Under the pieces are notes generated by a model. It was not told the origin of the DNA, did not search any database, and saw only the letters and a program-made list of their open reading frames with translations. From Thermomonas sp. (GTDB lineage: Bacteria > Pseudomonadota > Gammaproteobacteria > Xanthomonadales > Xanthomonadaceae), in assembly GCF_029945965.1 (NCBI RefSeq), contig NZ_JAQSDO010000015.1, forward strand, positions 718,921 to 782,920: a stretch of DNA of 64,000 bases, given 5' to 3'. Shown here piece by piece: positions 25,481 to 36,450 of the stretch. Position numbers and translations under genes: made by a program. Each line of letters starts with the position of its first letter. The first letter of the stretch is position 1.

Positions 25481-25524
25481 AATAATCCGCTTGCGCGCCA
25501 TGGCGCGCTAACAAGCGGATTATT
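25481..25524. repeat. 13-bp inverted repeat over the guaA stop codon
   Basis: AATAATCCGCTTG (25481-25493) and CAAGCGGATTATT (25512-25524) match perfectly. The loop itself contains the palindrome GCGCGCCATGGCGCGC. The right arm includes the guaA TAA codon. There is no T-run after it on the minus strand, so it may protect the 3' end of the guaA transcript or act as a weak terminator. Confidence 0.65.
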
Positions 25525-27103
25525 CCCACTCGATCGTCGCCGGCGGTTTTCCTGATATGTCATAAACGACACGAGATACACCACGTATCTCATTGATAAT
25601 TCTATTCGAGACCGTTCCAAGGAAGTCGTACGGCAGGTGCGCCCAGTGTGCAGTCATGAAGTCGATGGTCTCCACCGCGCGCAACGCGATCACCCATTCG
25701 TAGGCGCGCGCGTCGCCCACAACACCCACCGACTTGATCGGCAGGAACACCGCGAATGCCTGGCTGGTCTTGTCGTACAGGTCAGCCTTGCGCAATTCCT
25801 CGATGTAGATCGCATCGGCGCGCGCCAGCAGTTCGGCGTATTCGCGCTTGACCTCGCCCAGGATGCGCACGCCCAGTCCCGGACCGGGGAATGGATGCCG
25901 GTAGACCATCTCGCGCGGCAAGCCGAGCTCGACGCCGAGCCGGCGCACCTCGTCCTTGAACAGTTCGCGCAATGGCTCGACCAGGCCCAGCTTCATGTCC
26001 GCCGGCAAGCCGCCGACGTTATGGTGGCTCTTGATCACATGCGCTTTGCCGGTCTTGCTGCCGGCCGACTCGATCACGTCGGGGTAGATCGTGCCCTGTG
26101 CGAGCCACCTGGCGTTGGCGAGCTTCGAAGATTCCTCGTCGAAGATGTCGATGAACAGGCCGCCGATGATCTTGCGCTTGGCTTCCGGGTCGCTGATGCC
26201 TGCGAGCTTGTCGAAATACCGATCCGCGGCATTCACGCGGATGACCTTGATGCCCATGCCGCCGTTGTCGGCCTCAGTGGCGAACATCGCCATCACCTGG
26301 TCGCCTTCCTGCCAGCGCAGCAGGCCGGTATCAACGAACACGCAAGTGAGCTGGTCGCCAATCGCACGATGCAGCAGCGCGGCAACGACAGAAGAATCCA
26401 CACCGCCGGACAAGCCAAGAATGACCTCGTCGGAACCAACCAGCTCTCGTACCCGCGCGATTTGGTCTTCCACGATGTTGGCTGCGGTCCACAGCGTGCG
26501 GCAGCCGCAGATGTCCACCACGAAGCGGCGCAGCAGCGCTTGCCCCTGCTTGGTGTGGGTGACTTCCGGGTGGAACTGCACGCCGTACCAGCGGCGCGCA
26601 TCGTCGGCGAAGGCGGCGACCGGAATGCGATCGGTTTTCGCAGTGACCACGAAGCCTTGCGGCGCGACCGAAACATGGTCGCCATGACTCATCCACACGT
26701 CCAGCCTCGGCGGCGAACCCGGATGATCCTTCAAGCCATCGAACAACCGGTCTTGTGCGACCAGCGAGACTTCTGCGTGACCGAATTCGCGTTGGTCGGC
26801 TGCTTCGGTCTGGCCGCCGAGCTGCTTGGCCATGGTCTGCATGCCGTAGCAGATGCCCAGGATTGGCAGGCCAGAATCAAACACCTGCTGCGGCGCGGCT
26901 GGGCAACCGGCTTCGGTAGTTGACTCAGGCCCGCCCGACAGGATGATGCCGCTGGCGCCGAAAGCGGCGATCTCGGTCGGATCATGGTCCCACGCCCAGA
27001 TTTCGCAATACACGCCGATCTCGCGAATGCGCCGCGCGATCAGCTGCGTGTACTGCGCGCCGAAGTCGAGGATGAGGATCTTGTCGTTATGGATGTTGGT
27101 CAT
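25520..27103 (-). CDS. guaA: GMP synthase (glutamine-hydrolysing)
   Basis: Converts XMP to GMP. The protein is 527 aa (E. coli 525). The glutamine amidotransferase domain carries Cys85 in GICYGMQ and HPE at 178-180. The ATP pyrophosphatase domain has the P-loop LSGGVDSS (231-238). The dimerisation domain ends in PPATIEWE, as in the whole family. ATG 27103 matches the family N-terminus. It follows guaB on the same strand, separated by 123 bases that contain palindromic repeats. Confidence 0.97.
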   Translation of the reverse strand: MTNIHNDKILILDFGAQYTQLIARRIREIGVYCEIWAWDHDPTEIAAFGASGIILSGGPESTTEAGCPAAPQQVFDSGLPILGICYGMQTMAKQLGGQTEAADQREFGHAEVSLVAQDRLFDGLKDHPGSPPRLDVWMSHGDHVSVAPQGFVVTAKTDRIPVAAFADDARRWYGVQFHPEVTHTKQGQALLRRFVVDICGCRTLWTAANIVEDQIARVRELVGSDEVILGLSGGVDSSVVAALLHRAIGDQLTCVFVDTGLLRWQEGDQVMAMFATEADNGGMGIKVIRVNAADRYFDKLAGISDPEAKRKIIGGLFIDIFDEESSKLANARWLAQGTIYPDVIESAGSKTGKAHVIKSHHNVGGLPADMKLGLVEPLRELFKDEVRRLGVELGLPREMVYRHPFPGPGLGVRILGEVKREYAELLARADAIYIEELRKADLYDKTSQAFAVFLPIKSVGVVGDARAYEWVIALRAVETIDFMTAHWAHLPYDFLGTVSNRIINEIRGVSRVVYDISGKPPATIEWE

Positions 27104-27129
27104 CGGGTTCGCATTCAGGAAATGATCGT

Positions 27130-27188
27130 CGCCATCCATGGCGCAGCACCCGGGCTGCGGAAGGTCCTGCCCGACCATCCATGGTCGG
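27130..27188. repeat. REP-like cluster of three small palindromes upstream of guaA
   Basis: CGCCAT-CC-ATGGCG (27130-27143), then GCAGC/GCTGC (27143-27158), then CCGACCAT-CC-ATGGTCGG (27171-27188). The last is the partner of the copy at 25461-25478. They lie in the noncoding gap between guaB and guaA. Confidence 0.6.
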
Positions 27189-27226
27189 ACGTTCGGCAGG
27201 CCTCGCGGCTGTACAAGCGGCCTACC

Positions 27227-28851
<1,625 letters not shown>

Positions 28852-29730
28852 TCATGTGTCAGCCAGCTCCGCCGCTTCCAGGGTGTTCTGCATGAGTGTG
28901 GCGACCGTCATCGGCCCCACTCCACCCGGCACCGGGGTAATCCAGCTGGCGCGCTTGGCGGCAGCATCAAAGCCGACATCGCCCACCAGCCGACCATCAT
29001 CCAGGCGGTTGATGCCGACATCGATCACCACCGCGCCGGGTTTGATCCAGTCACCAGGAATCAGACCAGGACGGCCGACCGCGACTACCAGGATATCGGC
29101 CTCGCCCACATGCCTGCGCAGCACATCTGGTGGGGTGAATTTATGGCAGCTGGTCACCGTGCAACCGGCGATCAACAGCTCCAACGCCATCGGCCGGCCA
29201 ACATGGTTGGACACACCGACAATCGTCGCGCTCTGCCCGCGCACAGGGCGGTCGGTGTAGGCCAGCAAGGTGGTGATGCCGCGCGGCGTGCACGGGCGCA
29301 AGCCGAATTCGCGCAATGCGAGATGGCCAACGTTTTCCGGATGAAAGCCATCGACGTCCTTGCGCGGATCGATGCGATGGATCAGGCGACTGGCATCGGC
29401 AATCCCCGGCAATGGCAGTTGCACCAGGATGCCGTGGACGGCCGGGTCGGCATTGAGCTTGTCGATCAATGCCAGCAGTTCGGCTTCGGTGGTGCCTGAC
29501 GGCATGTCGAAGTCGAAGGCCTCGATGCCGACTTTCTCGGCTGCACGGCGTTTGTTGCGCACATACGACTGCGATGCCGGGTCGTGTCCCACCAGCACCA
29601 CGGCGAGTCCCGGACGTGGCTTGCCGGCGGCCAGGCGCACGTCGACCTGGGCCTTGAGACCACCCAGGAGGTCGTCGGCGATGCGCTTGCCATCGAGAAT
29701 GCGTGCGGGTTGCGGGACGTCTGCAGTCAT
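28852..29730 (-). CDS. folD: Methylenetetrahydrofolate dehydrogenase/cyclohydrolase
   Basis: A bifunctional enzyme linking methylene-THF and formyl-THF, which supplies one-carbon units for purines. The protein is 292 aa. Signatures are [20 protein letters not shown] with the catalytic Lys, [22 protein letters not shown] and the Rossmann region [13 protein letters not shown]; it ends with [16 protein letters not shown] 29730 is chosen as the family start. Its position upstream of guaB-guaA fits purine synthesis. Confidence 0.96.
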   Translation of the reverse strand: MTADVPQPARILDGKRIADDLLGGLKAQVDVRLAAGKPRPGLAVVLVGHDPASQSYVRNKRRAAEKVGIEAFDFDMPSGTTEAELLALIDKLNADPAVHGILVQLPLPGIADASRLIHRIDPRKDVDGFHPENVGHLALREFGLRPCTPRGITTLLAYTDRPVRGQSATIVGVSNHVGRPMALELLIAGCTVTSCHKFTPPDVLRRHVGEADILVVAVGRPGLIPGDWIKPGAVVIDVGINRLDDGRLVGDVGFDAAAKRASWITPVPGGVGPMTVATLMQNTLEAAELADT

Positions 29731-29792
29731 TCTGGGCGATGCGTTACATTCGGAAGCTGCATTATCGCCCAGCAGGCTCGTCATGACCGAAC

Positions 29793-29912
29793 ATGAGCCG
29801 CGACGAGGCACCCGAAGCGGTGTACGGTATGCCCTTCAGCCAGTTCAAGGCGCGGCATCAGGCCGAAGCCACGCCCGAACAGCTGGCCGCCTTTGAAGCG
29901 GCCAAACGTTAG
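29793..29912 (+). CDS. Small hypothetical protein (39 aa)
   Basis: An ATG-initiated frame of 39 codons encoding an acidic/amphipathic peptide with [16 protein letters not shown] and [13 protein letters not shown]. The composition and helical pattern look coding, and it resembles short conserved hypotheticals with a YGMP...W/F...K motif. An overlapping frame from ATG 29783 is arginine-rich and looks spurious. No strong ribosome-binding site is visible. It is divergent from folD and precedes another small gene. Confidence 0.5.
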   Translation: MSRDEAPEAVYGMPFSQFKARHQAEATPEQLAAFEAAKR

Positions 29913-29945
29913 TCGGCCGGCATCGAAACCACCAGGGGCTCCATC

Positions 29946-30149
29946 ATGATGACGATCCAGGGCATCTGCCCGAAATGCGGCAAGCGGGTATTGCATGTGA
30001 ATGTAGCAACCGTCGTTGGCATGGTGGATGGCGTGAGCAAGTCGCGCTGCATCAGCCATAGCTGTATTCATTGCCACGTGGTGCTGGGCGTTCAGATCGA
30101 CCATCGGGCCAAGCCACGCTCGAAGAACAAGCCGGCCCCCACCGAATGA
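29946..30149 (+). CDS. Small cysteine-rich protein, probable zinc ribbon
   Basis: A 67 aa protein with CPKCGK near residue 8 and a second cysteine/histidine group, CISHSCIHCH, near 35-44, which together could hold a zinc ion. The basic tail is KPRSKNKPAP. AGGGG lies a few bases upstream of the ATG; the second ATG (29949) is equally possible. It is 33 bases after the 39 aa gene. Function unknown. Confidence 0.7.
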   Translation: MMTIQGICPKCGKRVLHVNVATVVGMVDGVSKSRCISHSCIHCHVVLGVQIDHRAKPRSKNKPAPTE

Positions 30150-30155
30150 CTCGGG

Positions 30156-31202
30156 TCAGTCGGAGCCCTGCACCGGGTCCTGTGTGATGGGCGCAACTTG
30201 CGTGCCGTCCACCGGGCAACGCGGGATTTCGGGCACGGCACCCAGCACGCAACGCACGCAACATGTCGACTGTGATGAAGGTGCGCGTGGTGGCGGCAGC
30301 ATCCGGGCTGGTGGCATCAAGGCGAGTTGAGCCTGCGTTTTCAGCTTCAGCAATACCGCCCAATCCTGGCGGTTGAAATTGCAGGCGGCAGGTGCGTCCG
30401 GCGAACAAGCAACGTCGCCCTGCGAACGCATCGGCAGGTTCCAGAAGCGCCCCGTCGCATTGAGGTTGAGCACGCGCATGGTCACGGCCTGCTGCACATT
30501 GCCGCCGACCAGATAGGCCTTGCTGTCACCGCCAGGATTGGCGGCGACCACGATGTCGCAATGCATCTTCAGGCCTTTCGCGCCGGCGTCGATTGCCTCG
30601 GCCAGTCCGGCATGGCCATACACGCGCCCGGTGCGCACGTAACACAGCATGTCGCCCGCCACGGGCACCGTGGTTTGCGGATCCAGGAACAAGTAAGGAC
30701 TGCCCTGCGGATTGCTGCGCGCCGCACGCACATAGTCGAAGTGGCTGGGCGATGACAGGAATCCGGGAACACCGGCGCGTTGCATCGTCCAGGAGATGAA
30801 TGCCGCCGACCATGGCTGGTCGACCACGAATCCACGGCAAGCCTGTGCCGGCATCCCGCCAGTCGGACTGGCATAGGTGCACTCGTTCGCGCCTTGATGG
30901 CCACCCATCTGCTGCAAAAGGCCAGCATCGCGCCAATATGCCGCCACTCGCAACCAGGCCGGGCCTGCACCGCTCTGCAGGTCGGTGCTTTCCGCTTCGA
31001 CCACGGTGCTGCTGGCCAGGCGCCCATCGCTGTCGATGAACGGACGGTACCAGTCCATGTGCTCATCGCAAGCCACCGCAGCGATCCGGGTCGCGATCTC
31101 CGAATCGGCCTGGCGGCTGCGCAGCAGCGGACATTGATCCGAAGCGCTCGCACTACCTGCCAGCGCCAGCAGTAACAAACCAACAACAAATTTCAGATGC
31201 AT
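30156..31202 (-). CDS. DUF2272 domain exported protein
   Basis: A 348 aa protein with a signal peptide (VVGLLLLALAGSASAS). The DUF2272 domain is shown by QPWSAAFISWTMQRAGVPGF and SPSHFDYVRAA, with DMLCYVRTGRVYGHAG further on; the family resembles NlpC/P60-like folds but has no assigned activity. ATG 31202 begins the signal peptide, so the upstream frame is ignored. The C-terminal 25 residues are proline-rich and low in order. Confidence 0.82.
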   Translation of the reverse strand: MHLKFVVGLLLLALAGSASASDQCPLLRSRQADSEIATRIAAVACDEHMDWYRPFIDSDGRLASSTVVEAESTDLQSGAGPAWLRVAAYWRDAGLLQQMGGHQGANECTYASPTGGMPAQACRGFVVDQPWSAAFISWTMQRAGVPGFLSSPSHFDYVRAARSNPQGSPYLFLDPQTTVPVAGDMLCYVRTGRVYGHAGLAEAIDAGAKGLKMHCDIVVAANPGGDSKAYLVGGNVQQAVTMRVLNLNATGRFWNLPMRSQGDVACSPDAPAACNFNRQDWAVLLKLKTQAQLALMPPARMLPPPRAPSSQSTCCVRCVLGAVPEIPRCPVDGTQVAPITQDPVQGSD

Positions 31203-31231
31203 CCGGCCCCCATGTTTCGGATTGGCATGGA

Positions 31232-32359
31232 TCAGGCGCCCGAGCAGAACGCGGCGTAATCCATATACCCGGGAAATGCGCAATCCGGCGCGCAAACCGG
31301 ACACGCCGGATCGGCAGCAAGACGGGTTTCGCGAAATCGCATGGTCAGCGCATCAAACTGCAGCAAGCGCCCGCGCAAGGGTTCGCCGATGCCCAGCACC
31401 AGTTTGATCGCCTCGGTAGCCTGCAGCATGCCAATCACACCCGGTAACACGCCCAAAACCCCAGCTTCCGAGCAATTCGGTGCGGCTTCGGGCGGCGGCG
31501 GCTGTGGGAACAGGCAGCGATAGCACGGCGCCACGCCACGCTGTCGGCCGGCATCGAATACGCTCACCTGCCCTTCGAACCGATGTACCGCGCCGTACAC
31601 CAGCGGCTTGCCAAGTTTCACGCAAGCATCGTTCAGCAGGTAACGCGCGGGGAAATTGTCGGCGCCATCGATCACCACGTCCACGCCTTCGAGGATGCGT
31701 TCGACGTTGGACGAGGTGATCCGTTCGTTGACGGCCTCGATCACGGTGCGCGGATTGAGTGCGGACAAGGCCATCGCCGCGGAATCAACCTTCGGCATTC
31801 CGATGCGTGCATCGGTATGCAGGATCTGGCGTTGCAGGTTGCTGCGGTCCACCACGTCGTCATCGGCAATGCGCAAGCTGCCGATGCCGGCTGCCGCCAG
31901 GTAGAACGCCGCAGGTGAGCCCAACCCACCCGCACCGACCAGCAGGATTCGTGCTGCCTGCAGGCGCTTTTGGCCATCCAGGCCCACTTCCGGCAGGCGT
32001 AGGTGGCGCGAGTAGCGTTCGCTGAAATCGGCGTCGATGTCTGCTCGCTGCATCGGCAATCCCGCCGCGTCCCAGGCCTCGGTGCCACCGACGACCGAGG
32101 CGAGGTTGCGATAGCCGCGTTCTTGCAGCACCAGCGCACACTGTTGCGAACGCTGGCCACGCTGGCACAACAACAGGATCTCGGCATCCAGATCGGGCAG
32201 GGCCACGCCCGGATCGCCTTCCAGCACATCGCGGTCGATGCCGCGCGCACCATCGGCCATGCCCAGCGCACGTTCGTGGTCGCCGCGCACATCGATCAGC
32301 ACCGCACCTGCACGCAGACACGCAAGAGCTTCGTCGGGAGTCAGGTGTCGAATCGGCAT
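31232..32359 (-). CDS. moeB: Rhodanese-MoeB fusion (ThiF-family sulfur-carrier adenylyltransferase)
   Basis: A 375 aa fusion. An N-terminal rhodanese domain (about 1-105) has active Cys65 in LLLCQRGQRS. A ThiF/MoeB domain follows with LLVGAGGLGSPAAFYLA, a nucleotide-contact region with DDDVVDRSNLQRQILH, and two zinc Cys pairs (CYRC near 275, CPVC near the C-terminus). MoeB adenylates a small sulfur carrier such as MoaD; the rhodanese would deliver sulfur. Known MoeZ/Uba4 proteins have the rhodanese at the C-terminus, so the order here is reversed. The mobA gene next door supports a molybdenum cofactor role. Confidence 0.9.
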   Translation of the reverse strand: MPIRHLTPDEALACLRAGAVLIDVRGDHERALGMADGARGIDRDVLEGDPGVALPDLDAEILLLCQRGQRSQQCALVLQERGYRNLASVVGGTEAWDAAGLPMQRADIDADFSERYSRHLRLPEVGLDGQKRLQAARILLVGAGGLGSPAAFYLAAAGIGSLRIADDDVVDRSNLQRQILHTDARIGMPKVDSAAMALSALNPRTVIEAVNERITSSNVERILEGVDVVIDGADNFPARYLLNDACVKLGKPLVYGAVHRFEGQVSVFDAGRQRGVAPCYRCLFPQPPPPEAAPNCSEAGVLGVLPGVIGMLQATEAIKLVLGIGEPLRGRLLQFDALTMRFRETRLAADPACPVCAPDCAFPGYMDYAAFCSGA

Positions 32360-32420
32360 GCGTTGATTATCACGCAGTCCAGCTGCATAAAGCCCACGAG
32401 AGGATCAGGCCGAGCCGCCA

Positions 32421-33026
32421 TCAAGCATCATCAATGCCGGCTGCAATCAGGTCTTCGGGCGTATTGAGATTGCCGAAGCGCAGGCCGCTGAAACGGACCC
32501 GTGGCAAATCGAGTCGCTCCTGCATGGCCTGTACCGCGTGCTCGCCTGCGGCCAGTGCAGCATTGATCGCTGCGCGAATGAGTTCCACCCGATATAAGGC
32601 AACCAGCGGTTGCAGACCGTCGTCGTCCTCTGCGACCGCGCCGGCATCGCCCGCCATGGCCAACGTGCGCAACAGGCATTCGTTGGTGCCAATGACATCG
32701 ACTGGCAGCGTCAACAGCCATGGCGTGTCGCAAGCATTGGCCAAGGCTTGCAATCCGGCAATCGGACCAACCCCGGAAACATGGTCGGAAACCACGGACA
32801 GGCCCTGCTCCGCATAGCGCTCCAGGCCGACATTGGCGCTGACAAGCACCGTGCCGCATTCGACATCGAAACGCCGCGCCAGCCGGATCACTTGTGGAAC
32901 ACCTGCGCGCTGCAGCCAGGCCTTGTCGCGTCCACCCAGACGGCTGGCGCGGCCACCGGCCAGGATTCCAAGGGTCACCTGCGAGCGATCCAAAATCTGT
33001 TCCACCTTCCACAATTCCCGCTGCAC
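32421..33026 (-). CDS. mobA: Molybdenum cofactor guanylyltransferase
   Basis: Attaches GMP to molybdopterin. The protein is 201 aa with the nucleotidyltransferase N-motif LAGGRASRLGGRDKAWL, SDHVSGVGPIAGL in the middle and a C-terminal NLNTPEDL. The first 16 residues (MQRELWKVEQILDRSQ) are not typical, so translation could start later, but no later start is obvious before the motif. The der stop is 9 bases upstream on the same strand. Confidence 0.9.
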   Translation of the reverse strand: MQRELWKVEQILDRSQVTLGILAGGRASRLGGRDKAWLQRAGVPQVIRLARRFDVECGTVLVSANVGLERYAEQGLSVVSDHVSGVGPIAGLQALANACDTPWLLTLPVDVIGTNECLLRTLAMAGDAGAVAEDDDGLQPLVALYRVELIRAAINAALAAGEHAVQAMQERLDLPRVRFSGLRFGNLNTPEDLIAAGIDDA

Positions 33027-33035
33027 GTCGAAGAA

Positions 33036-34436
33036 TTATTTACCGCGCTTGACGTGTCGGATCAGGCGCCGCTTCTTGGCAACCTGCTTCTCGGTCAGCA
33101 CGTTTTTCTTGTCCTTGTAGGGGTTCTCGCCTTCCCTGAAAATGAAGCGAATCGGCGTGCCGACCAGCTTGAAGCGCTTGCGGAAGAAATTCTCCAGGTA
33201 GCGCTGGTAGGTCTGGGACAGGGTTTTCAGGCGCGTGCCGTGGACGATGAACGTCGGTGGGCTCTCGGCGCCCGGATGCGCGAAGCGCATCTTGGCCACA
33301 TGCCCACGCACAACTGGTGGTGGGTTGGCCGCATAGGCAGCTTCCACCGCACGGGTGACATCAGCGGTGCTGAACACGTGGGTGGCTGATGCGTGCGCAC
33401 GATGGATGGCGCGGAACAGTTCACGCAGGCCCGAGCCATGCAAGGCCGAGATGCGCACGTTCTCCGACCATTCGACGAAGCTCAGCTTGCGCGAGACCAA
33501 GGCCTCGGTCTGCTGGCGCTCGTAGTCGGTGCGACCATCCCATTTGTTGACAGCGATCACCAGCGCGCGGCCGGCATCGAGGATCGCGCCCAGCACAGTT
33601 GCGTCCTGGTCTGTCACGCCTTCGGTTGCATCCAGCATCAGCACCGCGACCTGGCACTGCTCGATCGCCTGCAGGGTCTTGAACACCGAGAACTTCTCGA
33701 CCGCCTCTTCGACTTTGGCCCGGCGGCGCAGACCAGCGGTATCGATCAACCGATACTTGCGACCATCGCGCTCCAGGTCCACCGCGATCGAATCGCGAGT
33801 TGTGCCCGGTACTTCCGAGGCGATCATGCGTTCCTCGCCCAGGATGCGGTTGACCAAAGTCGACTTGCCGACATTCGGGCGCCCGACGAAGGCGATGCGG
33901 ATGCGGGTCGGATCATTGTCCAGGGTTTCCGTGTTGCCCAATGCAGGCAAATCAGTTTCAACCCGGGCCAGCAATTCATCGATGCCGGTGCGATGTGCGG
34001 ATGACACCGGCAATGCATCGCCAAAGCCGTAACGAGCGAATTCGGACATCGCCGACTGCAGGTCGATGCCGTCGCTCTTGTTGACCACCAGTAGTGTTGG
34101 TTTCGACAGCTTGCGCAGCCACCGCAGGATGTCATCGTCCAATGCGGAACTGCCTTCGCGACCATCGACGATGAACAGGATCAGGTCTGCTTCTTCCGCT
34201 GCAGCACGCGATTGACGCGCGGTGGCTCCAGCCAGGCCCTCGTCCTCGCCCGCAATACCGCCGGTATCAACCACCACGAATGGCGCAGCCTCCAGCAAAC
34301 GGCACACGCCATAGTTGCGGTCGCGGGTCACGCCCGGCTGGTCATGCACCAACGCATCGCGCGTGCGCGTCAGCGCATTGAACAATGTGGACTTGCCGAC
34401 ATTGGGGCGCCCAACCAGGGCGACGAGGGGAAGCAT
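33036..34436 (-). CDS. der: Ribosome-assembly GTPase Der (EngA)
   Basis: An essential double-GTPase for 50S ribosome maturation. The protein is 466 aa. Two P-loops GRPNVGKST lie near residues 9 and 190, with DTGG and DTAGL switch motifs and NKSD and NKWD specificity motifs. A C-terminal KH-like domain and a basic tail ([13 protein letters not shown]) follow. It is separated from bamB by an intrinsic terminator, so it probably has its own promoter. Confidence 0.96.
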   Translation of the reverse strand: MLPLVALVGRPNVGKSTLFNALTRTRDALVHDQPGVTRDRNYGVCRLLEAAPFVVVDTGGIAGEDEGLAGATARQSRAAAEEADLILFIVDGREGSSALDDDILRWLRKLSKPTLLVVNKSDGIDLQSAMSEFARYGFGDALPVSSAHRTGIDELLARVETDLPALGNTETLDNDPTRIRIAFVGRPNVGKSTLVNRILGEERMIASEVPGTTRDSIAVDLERDGRKYRLIDTAGLRRRAKVEEAVEKFSVFKTLQAIEQCQVAVLMLDATEGVTDQDATVLGAILDAGRALVIAVNKWDGRTDYERQQTEALVSRKLSFVEWSENVRISALHGSGLRELFRAIHRAHASATHVFSTADVTRAVEAAYAANPPPVVRGHVAKMRFAHPGAESPPTFIVHGTRLKTLSQTYQRYLENFFRKRFKLVGTPIRFIFREGENPYKDKKNVLTEKQVAKKRRLIRHVKRGK

Positions 34437-34484
34437 GGGTCAACCTTTGCGCACGCGGCGCGTGATACGCGAATCAAATACTTG

Positions 34485-34518
34485 AAACACAACGGCCCCG
34501 GCAGACTAGCCGGGGCCG
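34485..34518 (-). terminator. Intrinsic terminator after bamB
   Basis: CGGCCCCGGC (34493-34502) and GCCGGGGCCG (34509-34518) form a perfect 10-base stem with loop AGACTA. On the minus strand the stem is followed by TTGTGTTT. It lies between the bamB stop and the der start. Confidence 0.75.
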
Positions 34519-34551
34519 CGGATGTACGCCAGCCAGAAGCCGGCCAAACGC

Positions 34552-35736
34552 TTACTGCAGTGCGAACGCAGCCAGCTGGCCTTCCTCGGTTTGCACAACC
34601 AGGATGCCATCGGCGACTGCCGGTTGCCCGCTGATCGCGCCGCCCAGCTTGGCGCGCGCGGCGAACGCGCCATTGCTCAGTTGCAGCCAGTGCAGGTTGC
34701 CTTCGAAGTCGCCGACCACCGCATAGTCGCCCTGCACAGCCGGTGCTGAGACCTTGCGATAGGCCAGACCATTCTGCTGCCAGAGGCTACCGCCAGTGTT
34801 TCGGTCCAGCCCCCAGACATGTCCGGCAGGATCGGTCACGACCACCGCCGAATTGCTCAGGCCCAGTCCACGCGGGCCGCCGTTTTCGCGATCCCACATC
34901 AGCTGGCCACTCGGCCCGTCGATGGCGACCGTATGATTCTTGTAGCTGGTGGCGTACAACGTGGTGTTGTCGAGGATGGCCGGGCCGTCCACGTCCGCCA
35001 TGCGCTCCAGTTCACTACGACCATCCGGCTCGGCAACCGGGGCACTCCAGCGCACGCTGCCATCGCTCATCGACAGGGCGGTCAAAGTACCATTGTCATT
35101 GCCGACGAACAGGATGTCTGGACCAAGGGTGATCGCACCACTGCCACGCACGGTCAGTGCAGGTACGTCAGGACTGTAGAACCAGCGACGTTCGCCGGTG
35201 CCCTTATCCAGCGCCGTCAACCGACCATCGTTGGAATGCACGAACACCATGCCACCGCCAACCGCCGGTGCAACCAGGACTTCATTGGCAACCTTGACGG
35301 TCCACTTCTCGGTACCCGTGGCCGCGTCCAGGGCCACCACATCGCCCTCCAGGCTGCCGACTACCACCAATCCATCCCCAGCCCCAGGACCACCGGTCAA
35401 TGGCAAGTCGGAGGCATAGTGCCAAAGTGCTTGGCCCGTTTTCAGGTCGAATGCCGAGACGCCGCCTTCAACCGCCATGGCATAGACATGCCCATCGACG
35501 ATTGCAGGGCGCATGCCGATGCCGAGATCCTTGCCGCCCTTGCCGAGCGAAGCGCTCCACAATTGGCTGACCTTGAGGCTTGGAGTAATCTGGACAAGTG
35601 GCGTGGGGTCTTCCGATTTGTCCTTGCCGCGGCCGTCGAACAGGTTTTTCACCGTCGAGCAACCAGACAAGATCGCCAACGACAGCAGCGCGACAGCGAT
35701 CTTTTGGAACGAATTTCGTGGCATGACCTGGGTCAT
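34552..35736 (-). CDS. bamB: Outer-membrane protein assembly lipoprotein BamB
   Basis: Part of the BAM complex that inserts beta-barrel proteins into the outer membrane. The protein is 394 aa. The lipobox LSGC carries Cys26. An eight-bladed propeller of PQQ-like repeats follows (for example GGVSAFDLKTGQALWHY, GDVVALDAATGTEKWTV and LTALDKGTGERRWFY). ATG 35736 overlaps the yfgM stop by one base; ATG 35724 is an alternative. The order yfgM-bamB-der is as in many gammaproteobacteria. Confidence 0.95.
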   Translation of the reverse strand: MTQVMPRNSFQKIAVALLSLAILSGCSTVKNLFDGRGKDKSEDPTPLVQITPSLKVSQLWSASLGKGGKDLGIGMRPAIVDGHVYAMAVEGGVSAFDLKTGQALWHYASDLPLTGGPGAGDGLVVVGSLEGDVVALDAATGTEKWTVKVANEVLVAPAVGGGMVFVHSNDGRLTALDKGTGERRWFYSPDVPALTVRGSGAITLGPDILFVGNDNGTLTALSMSDGSVRWSAPVAEPDGRSELERMADVDGPAILDNTTLYATSYKNHTVAIDGPSGQLMWDRENGGPRGLGLSNSAVVVTDPAGHVWGLDRNTGGSLWQQNGLAYRKVSAPAVQGDYAVVGDFEGNLHWLQLSNGAFAARAKLGGAISGQPAVADGILVVQTEEGQLAAFALQ

Positions 35737-36380
35737 CAGGTGTTGTCCTCGGTATGCGGCGGCGTACCGCCAGCTTCGATCAGCTTCAACCGCAGCAGGC
35801 GATGCTGTGGGTCGCCCACGTCCACCAAGCCTAGCGCCTTCAGGTACGCCTGTTGCGCCTTGGCGCGATCACCCAACGCCATCTGCGCATCACCCTGCAC
35901 ATCGAGCATCGCCGGATTGCGTTCGTCATCCAGCAGGGCGAGCGCATCCTTGCCCTTGCCGGCGTCGACAAGCAGCCTGGCCAGGCGCTGGTGCACGACC
36001 GTGCGCATGTCCGGGTCAAGGTCGTGGAGATTGCTCAGGGTCGCGATGGCTTCCTCTGGCTTGCCCGAATCGACCTGCGACTTCGCCAACTGCAGCGCAG
36101 CCAATGCACCCAGGGTCGGATTGCCCTTGCTGATGCTATCGATCGCGGGGCGCCCCTTGTCTGCCGGCAAGTTGCCGCTCTCGAAACGGGTCACGGCTTC
36201 GGCATAACGGCCATTGACCGACATTCGGTTTTGCTGTTGCTGGCCCTGCCACCACTGCCAGCCCGCGATGGCGGCAAGCCCCAAGGCAATACCACCAACC
36301 AAGCCGAGGGCGTTGTTGCGTACCCAGGATCGGACTAGTTCGCTTTGTTCATGCTCATCGAGCAGGTCATCAATCGCCAT
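35736..36380 (-). CDS. yfgM: YfgM family TPR membrane protein
   Basis: A periplasmic-facing TPR protein that works with the Sec translocon and periplasmic chaperones in E. coli. The protein is 214 aa. It has a short cytoplasmic N-terminus (DDLLDEHEQSELVRSWVRNN), one membrane helix (ALGLVGGIALGLAAIAGW) and TPR repeats with LGALAALQLAKSQVDSG and LARLLVDAGKGKDAL. It overlaps bamB by one base, so the two are cotranscribed. Confidence 0.93.
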   Translation of the reverse strand: MAIDDLLDEHEQSELVRSWVRNNALGLVGGIALGLAAIAGWQWWQGQQQQNRMSVNGRYAEAVTRFESGNLPADKGRPAIDSISKGNPTLGALAALQLAKSQVDSGKPEEAIATLSNLHDLDPDMRTVVHQRLARLLVDAGKGKDALALLDDERNPAMLDVQGDAQMALGDRAKAQQAYLKALGLVDVGDPQHRLLRLKLIEAGGTPPHTEDNT

Positions 36381-36450
36381 GCTGTCTCTTGCCCGCGTTC
36401 GACACGCAGGTCGCTGGTGTTGTTAGGAGAGGTGTACCCGCTTGCGTGGA

